Assembly (NCBI GenBank): GCA_018261935.1
Contig: JAGTRP010000006.1
Span: 1 to 64,000 of the forward strand
Direction of reading: 5' to 3'
Source: Rhodocyclaceae bacterium
Lineage (GTDB): Bacteria > Pseudomonadota > Gammaproteobacteria > Burkholderiales > Rhodocyclaceae
DNA length: 64,000 bases
Below are positions 59,617 to 64,000 of the stretch, piece by piece. Numbering within the stretch: position 1 is the stretch's first letter; every line of letters starts with the position of its first letter. Both the position numbers and the translations under genes were made by a program. Under the pieces are notes generated by a model. The model was not told the origin of the DNA. It did no database searches and worked only from the letters and a program-made list of their open reading frames with translations.

Positions 59617-60234
59617 ATGACCACCGCCAACCAACCCGCCGCCTACCGCAACGATTTCCTCAAGGAGGTCGAGGCCAATGTCGAAGAAGGGCACATGGTC
59701 AAGATGTGCATGCAGTGCGGCGTCTGCGCCGGCTCCTGCCCTCTCGGCTCCCACTGGGAGCATTCGCCCCAGAAGATCTTCATGATGATCCGGGCCGGCA
59801 AGCGCGAGGAAGTGCTCACCTCGGACGCCATGTGGATGTGCACCTCCTGCTACAACTGCATAGCCCGCTGCCCGCGCAAGCTGCCCATCACCCACATCAT
59901 GCACGGGCTCGCCAACTACGCCCACCGCCTCGGCTTGGCGCCTAAGGGCCAGCCGACCCGGGATTTCGCGGTCATGTTCTGGAACAACCTGACCAAGACC
60001 GGCCGCGTCAATGAACTGAAGCTCACCCTCGGTCACTACTTCAAGGACGGCATCGGGGCGGGCATCAAGAAGGGGCTGGAAATGAAGGGGGTGGGCCTCG
60101 GCCTCCTCAAGGCCAAGCGCCTCAACCCGATGGAGATCCTGGGCGGCCACAAGCTCCAGGACCTCGCCGGCTTCCACGCCATCGTTGCCAAGGCCCGCGA
60201 AATCGAAGACCGCCGCCGCGGCCTCTCGTCCTGA
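59617..60234 (+). CDS. hdrC: HdrC-like iron-sulfur subunit of Qmo complex
   Basis: Protein of 205 aa with two [4Fe-4S] groups, CMQCGVCAGSCPLG near 31 and CTSCYNCIARCPRK near 75, as in HdrC. It lacks the C-terminal membrane domain of classical QmoC, so QmoC is replaced by separate soluble HdrC and HdrB proteins, an arrangement known from Thiobacillus and Gram-positive sulfate reducers. It lies 10 bases after qmoB and 14 before hdrB. Confidence 0.9.
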   Translation: MTTANQPAAYRNDFLKEVEANVEEGHMVKMCMQCGVCAGSCPLGSHWEHSPQKIFMMIRAGKREEVLTSDAMWMCTSCYNCIARCPRKLPITHIMHGLANYAHRLGLAPKGQPTRDFAVMFWNNLTKTGRVNELKLTLGHYFKDGIGAGIKKGLEMKGVGLGLLKAKRLNPMEILGGHKLQDLAGFHAIVAKAREIEDRRRGLSS

Positions 60235-60248
60235 CAAGGAATACCTGC

Positions 60249-61145
60249 ATGGCCAAGAAAAACATCGCCTTCTATCCCGGCTGTTCCTCCCAGCGCAAAT
60301 CCTCCGCCGCCAACTACCTGGTGTCGGTGCAGTCCATGTGCGACAAGCTGGACATCGCCATGAACGAGATTCCGGACTGGAACTGCTGCGGTGCCTCCAT
60401 CGGCTATGCCGAGGGCGGCGAGCTGCCCCGGGTGGCGATCACCGCCCGCAATTTCGCCCTAGCCGAGAAGCACCTGCCCGGCCAGGACGTAGTATCCACC
60501 TGCGCCGCCTGCTGGCTGGCCAACCGGGAAACCCAGGAGCGCCTCGAAGCCTCACCCCATCTGCGGGCGGAAACCAATGAAGCCCTCGGCGCCGCCGGCC
60601 TCTCCTACCAGGGGAACACCAAGGCCCGCCACATGGTGGAGGTGCTGATCGAGGACATCGGCTACGAAGGCCTCAAGGCCCCGGTGGTGAAATCCCTGGA
60701 GGGGATCAAGTTCGCCGGCTACGTGGGCTGCCAGACCAACCGCCCCTTCGGCATCGCCGGCGAGTCCTTCGAGAATCCCCAGTACCTCGACAAGATGGTC
60801 GAACTGGCGGGCGGCGAAGCGGTTCCCTACGACCAGAAGGTGACCTGCTGCGGCGGCGCCCTGGCCTTTTCGGAACCGGAAAAGTCCCAGAAGCAGATCC
60901 GTGACATCGTCGAGTCGGCCTACGACCACGGCGCCGACATGATCGTCACCCCCTGCCCCCTGTGCCAGGCCAACGTCGAGGTCTACCAGTCCGAGATCAA
61001 CAAGAAGCAGGGCACCCAGTTCAACATGCCGGTGCTCTATTACTCCCAGCTGCTCACCGTGGCCTACGGCGGCACCGCCGCGGAAGCAGGGCTGGACGGG
61101 CAGATCATCCGGGCCTCAAGGCTGGAGGAAATCGCCGGCAAGTAG
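60249..61145 (+). CDS. hdrB: HdrB-like subunit with two CCG domains
   Basis: Protein of 298 aa starting IAFYPGCSSQRKSS. It has two CCG domains: NCCGASIGYAEG near 47 with STCAACW near 78, and TCCGGALAF near 198 with TPCPLCQANVEVY near 236. In HdrB these cysteines hold noncubane [4Fe-4S] clusters that reduce or oxidise disulfides. As part of Qmo it should transfer electrons to the membrane quinone pool or to a thiol/disulfide carrier. The operon continues to a CBS gene 57 bases later. Confidence 0.91.
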   Translation: MAKKNIAFYPGCSSQRKSSAANYLVSVQSMCDKLDIAMNEIPDWNCCGASIGYAEGGELPRVAITARNFALAEKHLPGQDVVSTCAACWLANRETQERLEASPHLRAETNEALGAAGLSYQGNTKARHMVEVLIEDIGYEGLKAPVVKSLEGIKFAGYVGCQTNRPFGIAGESFENPQYLDKMVELAGGEAVPYDQKVTCCGGALAFSEPEKSQKQIRDIVESAYDHGADMIVTPCPLCQANVEVYQSEINKKQGTQFNMPVLYYSQLLTVAYGGTAAEAGLDGQIIRASRLEEIAGK

Positions 61146-61202
61146 TGAATTTGGCAGCGGGCGGCAGTCTTCATCGTCGTACATCCCAATGAGGAGAAAT
61201 CC

Positions 61203-61799
61203 ATGGAACGTGCGGTATATCGACCCCTCGGCTTGCGCCCGGTCAAGGCGGGCACCCGTTGCCGGGAGCCCAGCACCTACAACAACGTCGAGCCGTCGAC
61301 GCCGGCCATCGAGGTGATGACCGATTTCCAGCAGACGTCGCCGGTGACCATCCAGAGCGACGCCCAGCTGATCCACGCCACCAACGCCATGCTGTCCCGG
61401 GGCGTACGCTTCCTGTTCGTGGTTGATGACGATGATGTCATCATCGGCGTCATCACCGCCCGCGACACCAACGGCGAGCGCCCGGTGAAGCTGATCCGGG
61501 AACGGGGCGGGAAACACGGCGAGCTGCGCGTCGAGGACGTGATGACCCGGCTGTCGAGCATGGAAGCCCTGACCCTGGCCGACGTGCTCCATGCCGAGGT
61601 CGGCCATATCCTGCAAACCCTCAAACAGGTCGGCCGCCAGCACGCCATCGTGCTGGAGAGCGATCCCTCTAGCGGCAAGGACATCGTGCGGGGCATGTTC
61701 TCGGCCACCGCCATCGGCCGCCGGCTGGGGGTTCCCATCCATACCTTCGAGGTCGCCAACACTTTTGCCGAGATCGAGGCGGCCCTGGCAACGACCTGA
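61203..61799 (+). CDS. CBS-domain protein following qmo genes
   Basis: Protein of 198 aa with a CBS pair: first motif SPVTIQSDAQLIHATNAMLS near 46-65 with FLFVVDDDDVIIGVITARD near 71, and a second, diverged half (VLHAEVGHILQTLKQVGRQH near 128-147). CBS domains bind adenosine nucleotides. A nucleotide-sensing role fits a pathway whose intermediate is adenosine 5-prime-phosphosulfate, but this is inference. It is the last gene of the qmo operon and begins behind GAGGAG. Confidence 0.85.
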   Translation: MERAVYRPLGLRPVKAGTRCREPSTYNNVEPSTPAIEVMTDFQQTSPVTIQSDAQLIHATNAMLSRGVRFLFVVDDDDVIIGVITARDTNGERPVKLIRERGGKHGELRVEDVMTRLSSMEALTLADVLHAEVGHILQTLKQVGRQHAIVLESDPSSGKDIVRGMFSATAIGRRLGVPIHTFEVANTFAEIEAALATT

Positions 61800-61804
61800 G
61801 GCAC

Positions 61805-61825
61805 GCCGGCGGAGGTCCCGCCGGC
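61805..61825. terminator. Hairpin between convergent CBS and DUF805 genes
   Basis: GCCGGCGG and CCGCCGGC form an 8-bp stem around AGGTC just after the CBS stop codon and at the end of the convergent DUF805 gene. There is no T-tract, so termination is an inference from position. Confidence 0.45.
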
Positions 61826-62343
61826 TACCGTACCTTGAGGGCCTGGGACTTGGCCACGTACTGCTGGTAGGCCGGAATGGCGATGGCGGCCGCGATCCCG
61901 ATGACCACGATGCCCACCAGGGCCAGGACCGCAACCATGGCGGCGCCGCCGTTGGGTGCCGGCTTGTTGCCGAAGCGGTTGGGACCGTCGGTGCCGGGAA
62001 TGAACACGAAGATGAGTCCGAGGAGCGGCACGAAGGCCAGGGGAGCCAGCCAACCGGTGACGTTGAAATCGTGGCTGCGCTTGATGGCCAGCATCACTTG
62101 CATATAGAGCACGGCGGCCCAGCCCAGGAACATGAGCCAGGACCCGACAAGCGCCGACAGGAAGCCCGCCACTAGCATGATCAGGAAGGCGAACCCCATG
62201 GAGTAGCCCAGGTAGCGCAGCCGGCCGATCCGCCCTGCCGCCGAAAAGAGGTTGAGCTTGAAGATGGCATCGGTCCCTCCCGCACTGCCTTCCAGCTGGG
62301 ACTGGGGCGGGGCGAAAGGATTGGGTTGGGCTTCGCTGGTCAT
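61825..62343 (-). CDS. DUF805 membrane protein
   Basis: Protein of 172 aa. A hydrophilic Pro/Gln-rich start is followed by the DUF805 signature (LFSAAGRIGRLRYLGYSMGF near 32-51; AIKRSHDFNVTGW near 86), three or four transmembrane helices, the PGTDGPNRFG motif near 115, and a last hydrophobic segment with AIPAYQQYVAKSQALKVR, which resembles a pilin-type helix end. The function is unknown. It is single and convergent with the qmo operon. Confidence 0.85.
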   Translation of the reverse strand: MTSEAQPNPFAPPQSQLEGSAGGTDAIFKLNLFSAAGRIGRLRYLGYSMGFAFLIMLVAGFLSALVGSWLMFLGWAAVLYMQVMLAIKRSHDFNVTGWLAPLAFVPLLGLIFVFIPGTDGPNRFGNKPAPNGGAAMVAVLALVGIVVIGIAAAIAIPAYQQYVAKSQALKVR

Positions 62344-62580
62344 GTCGGCTCCCGGATGGCGCTTATTATGAATACATCATTGTAAAGCCAGGTCCGATTC
62401 ATTCCAATTGCCCTTTCCAGGCCTTCATTCTCCGGCGCCCACGCCCACCCAAACTTGATCCCGTCAGAGTACACTTCGACATCGTCCGGAACCCGCCGAT
62501 TCCGCCTTGCGGCGGGTCCCGTCGGCCGGCCATCGCAAAATGTCCGGGCCGGCAGCTCCCTGGTGTTATGGAAGAACCCG

Positions 62581-64000
62581 ATGATGTTCTCGAAAAGTCA
62601 CGGCAACGAATCCCTGCGGCTCAGGCTGTGGTTCCTGCTGCCATTGGCAAGCGTGTTGCTGATCACGACAGTCGTCCTCGTACTGTCGATCCATCGCCAT
62701 GTCTCCGAGGATATCGACCGGGAAACCGCGGAGACCGCCCGACTGGCCGAACATCTGTATCACGAGGCCATCGATAGCTCGGCCAGCATGCTGGGGACCG
62801 CCATGGAGGTGCTAGCCACCGACCAGGCATTGCACCGAGGTCTGGCAGACAATGATCGTGCTCTCTTGCTGCGGCGCTCCGTCCCGCTGTTCGCCGAGTT
62901 GCGCAGGAAATACGCCATCACCCACCTGTATTTCTCCGATGCCAATCGGGTCAACATCCTCCGGGCTCATCAGCCGGTCCGCTCCGGCGACACGATCAGC
63001 CGGGAAACCACCCTGCAGGCGCAGCGCACCAGGCAAACCGCCTATGGCGTCGAACTGGGCCCGCTGGGTACTTTCACCCTACGCCTGGTGGCGCCCTGGT
63101 TCGACGCTGACGGCAATCTGAGCGGTTTCGTCGAATTGGGGATGGAGATCGACCATGTATTGCAACTGGTCCAGCATATCGCCGGCGTCAAGACCTTCGT
63201 CCTGATCGACAAGCAATTCCTCAATCGCAGGGAATGGGAAGCGGGGGCGCGGATGCTGGGGCGCTTGCCGAACTGGGAACGGTTCCCGGACGTGGTGGTG
63301 AACAACCAGGCCGCCGAAGACTTGCCCATGGAGCTCACCCGCCAACTGGCGGAAAGCCGGATCGCGGAACGGAAAACCATGGCGTCCCCGGAGCCGGGAG
63401 CATCGGCTTATCGCGCCATATTCCTGCCGGTGACGGACGCCGCCAGGCGTAACGTCGGCACCATGGTGATGCTCCTGGACGTGTCGGCCCAGATGCAGGC
63501 GCTCAAGCGCCTGACACGGGAAAGCGTGCTGGTGGGCGGCATTGCCTGCCTCGCCTTGTTCGGGCTCTTCTATTGGCTGCTGGGCTCGGTGGGCCGGCGA
63601 CTGGAGCAGGACACGCGCTACCTGCTCGACCTGGCGGAGCACGACGGCCTCACCGGCCTCTACAACCATCGCATGTACTACCTGCGGCTGGACGAAGAGT
63701 TCGTCCGCAGAAGCCGCACCGGGGCGCCGATTTCCCTGCTGCTCCTGGACATCGACCGCTTCAAGTCGGTCAATGACCGTTATGGGCACCTGGCCGGGGA
63801 TAACGTGCTCAAGACCCTGGGCGAACTGGCCAGGCGCTCCTGCCGCGCGATGGATATCGCCTGCCGCTATGGCGGCGAGGAAATCACCATCATCCTGCCG
63901 GAAACCGACGCCGAGGGCGCCGTAGCGATCGCCGAGCGTCTGCGCAGGACCATCGAAATCCACCCTTTCCCATTGGGCGACAACAAGGACGGGCACATCA
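62581..64000 (+). CDS. Membrane diguanylate cyclase (GGDEF), truncated by window end
   Basis: The frame is open from ATG 62581 (behind GGAAGAA) to the end of the window, at least 473 residues. Two transmembrane helices (about 17-40 and 315-335) enclose a large periplasmic sensor, of dCache/DUF-type by length and pattern. A GGDEF domain follows: DGLTGLYNHRMYY near 357, LLLLDIDRFKSVNDRYGH near 383-400, and the active site YGGEEITII near 430-438, with isoleucine instead of the usual phenylalanine after GGEE. It should make cyclic di-GMP. No I-site (RxxD five residues before) is seen. The 237 bases upstream hold only a GC hairpin (CCCGCCG/CGGCGGG near 62495-62520). Confidence 0.85.
   Translation, partial: MMFSKSHGNESLRLRLWFLLPLASVLLITTVVLVLSIHRHVSEDIDRETAETARLAEHLYHEAIDSSASMLGTAMEVLATDQALHRGLADNDRALLLRRSVPLFAELRRKYAITHLYFSDANRVNILRAHQPVRSGDTISRETTLQAQRTRQTAYGVELGPLGTFTLRLVAPWFDADGNLSGFVELGMEIDHVLQLVQHIAGVKTFVLIDKQFLNRREWEAGARMLGRLPNWERFPDVVVNNQAAEDLPMELTRQLAESRIAERKTMASPEPGASAYRAIFLPVTDAARRNVGTMVMLLDVSAQMQALKRLTRESVLVGGIACLALFGLFYWLLGSVGRRLEQDTRYLLDLAEHDGLTGLYNHRMYYLRLDEEFVRRSRTGAPISLLLLDIDRFKSVNDRYGHLAGDNVLKTLGELARRSCRAMDIACRYGGEEITIILPETDAEGAVAIAERLRRTIEIHPFPLGDNKDGHI

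Noticed and set aside
57369-59630. 753-codon minus-strand frame opposite qmoB
   Set aside because: Antisense shadow of qmoB; no recognisable protein.
56113-61145. sHdr (hyperdisulfide) sulfur-oxidation cluster
   Set aside because: The second gene is a 735-aa HdrA/MvhD fusion of QmoB type, and lipoate-binding-protein genes and the sHdrC1B1AHC2B2 order are missing.

Overview
The window is GC-rich chromosomal DNA from a sulfur-oxidising betaproteobacterium, most like Sulfuritalea or other Rhodocyclales/Nitrosomonadales relatives. This placement is an inference from an oxidative-type dsr operon carrying dsrEFH and dsrL, from soeABC and qmoAB-hdrCB, and from a DUF3149 mini-protein. No 16S sequence is present to confirm it. 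Most of the window is a sulfur-energy gene island, with a block of ordinary housekeeping and accessory genes at 37-54 kb.

Layout. 1-200: tandem promoters and the boxA leader of an rRNA operon that runs leftward out of the window. 0.3-3.5 kb: a YeeE/YedE-type transporter, a DsrC-family protein lacking both functional cysteines, a two-domain sulfurtransferase and a DsbC-like thioredoxin-fold protein. 3.5-13.1 kb (minus strand): DUF1641, SQR, TusA, a DsrE-family protein, flavocytochrome c sulfide dehydrogenase (FccAB), an EB_dh-type cytochrome c, a NapC/NirT tetraheme cytochrome, a TauD-type dioxygenase, a tandem TusA protein, a stand-alone Cas6/Cmx6-like protein and two small unknown proteins. 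13.5-26.8 kb (plus): dsrABEFHCMKLJOPN followed by cobA and one small unknown gene. 27.3-30 kb: an unknown gene and a soluble GAF histidine kinase/NarL-type regulator pair. 30.3-37 kb: soeABC and a SulP transporter.

37-54 kb: DUF3149, HflX, a cold-shock protein, an orphan substrate-binding protein, AzlCD, an AcoR-like sigma54 activator divergent from an aldehyde dehydrogenase with DUF779, a SulP-STAS-USP-USP fusion, and an NtrB/NtrC-like two-component pair. 54-62.3 kb: rhodanese, an S24/LexA-like protein that has lost its catalytic residues, a Cys-rich unknown protein, a phosphodiesterase, then qmoA-qmoB-hdrC-hdrB, a CBS protein and a DUF805 protein. The window ends inside a diguanylate cyclase gene.

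How it fits together. Sulfide can be oxidised by SQR (to quinone) or by FccAB (to cytochrome c). Sulfane sulfur would pass along rhodanese, TusA and DsrE/EFH to DsrC. DsrAB with DsrL, and the DsrMKJOP membrane complex, oxidise it to sulfite. SoeABC oxidises sulfite to sulfate on the cytoplasmic side, and SulP may move the oxyanion. QmoAB-HdrCB is the electron partner expected for an APS reductase, but no aprBA lies here. DsrN and CobA supply the siroheme-type cofactor of DsrAB.

The main new observation is a 16-bp inverted repeat, CTACCC-N4-GGGTAG with variants, in front of most of the sulfur transcription units. A NarL-family regulator and a four-cysteine GAF kinase are encoded among these units and are the natural candidates to read it. 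Second is a Cas6-fold gene inside the sulfur operon with no CRISPR array in sight.
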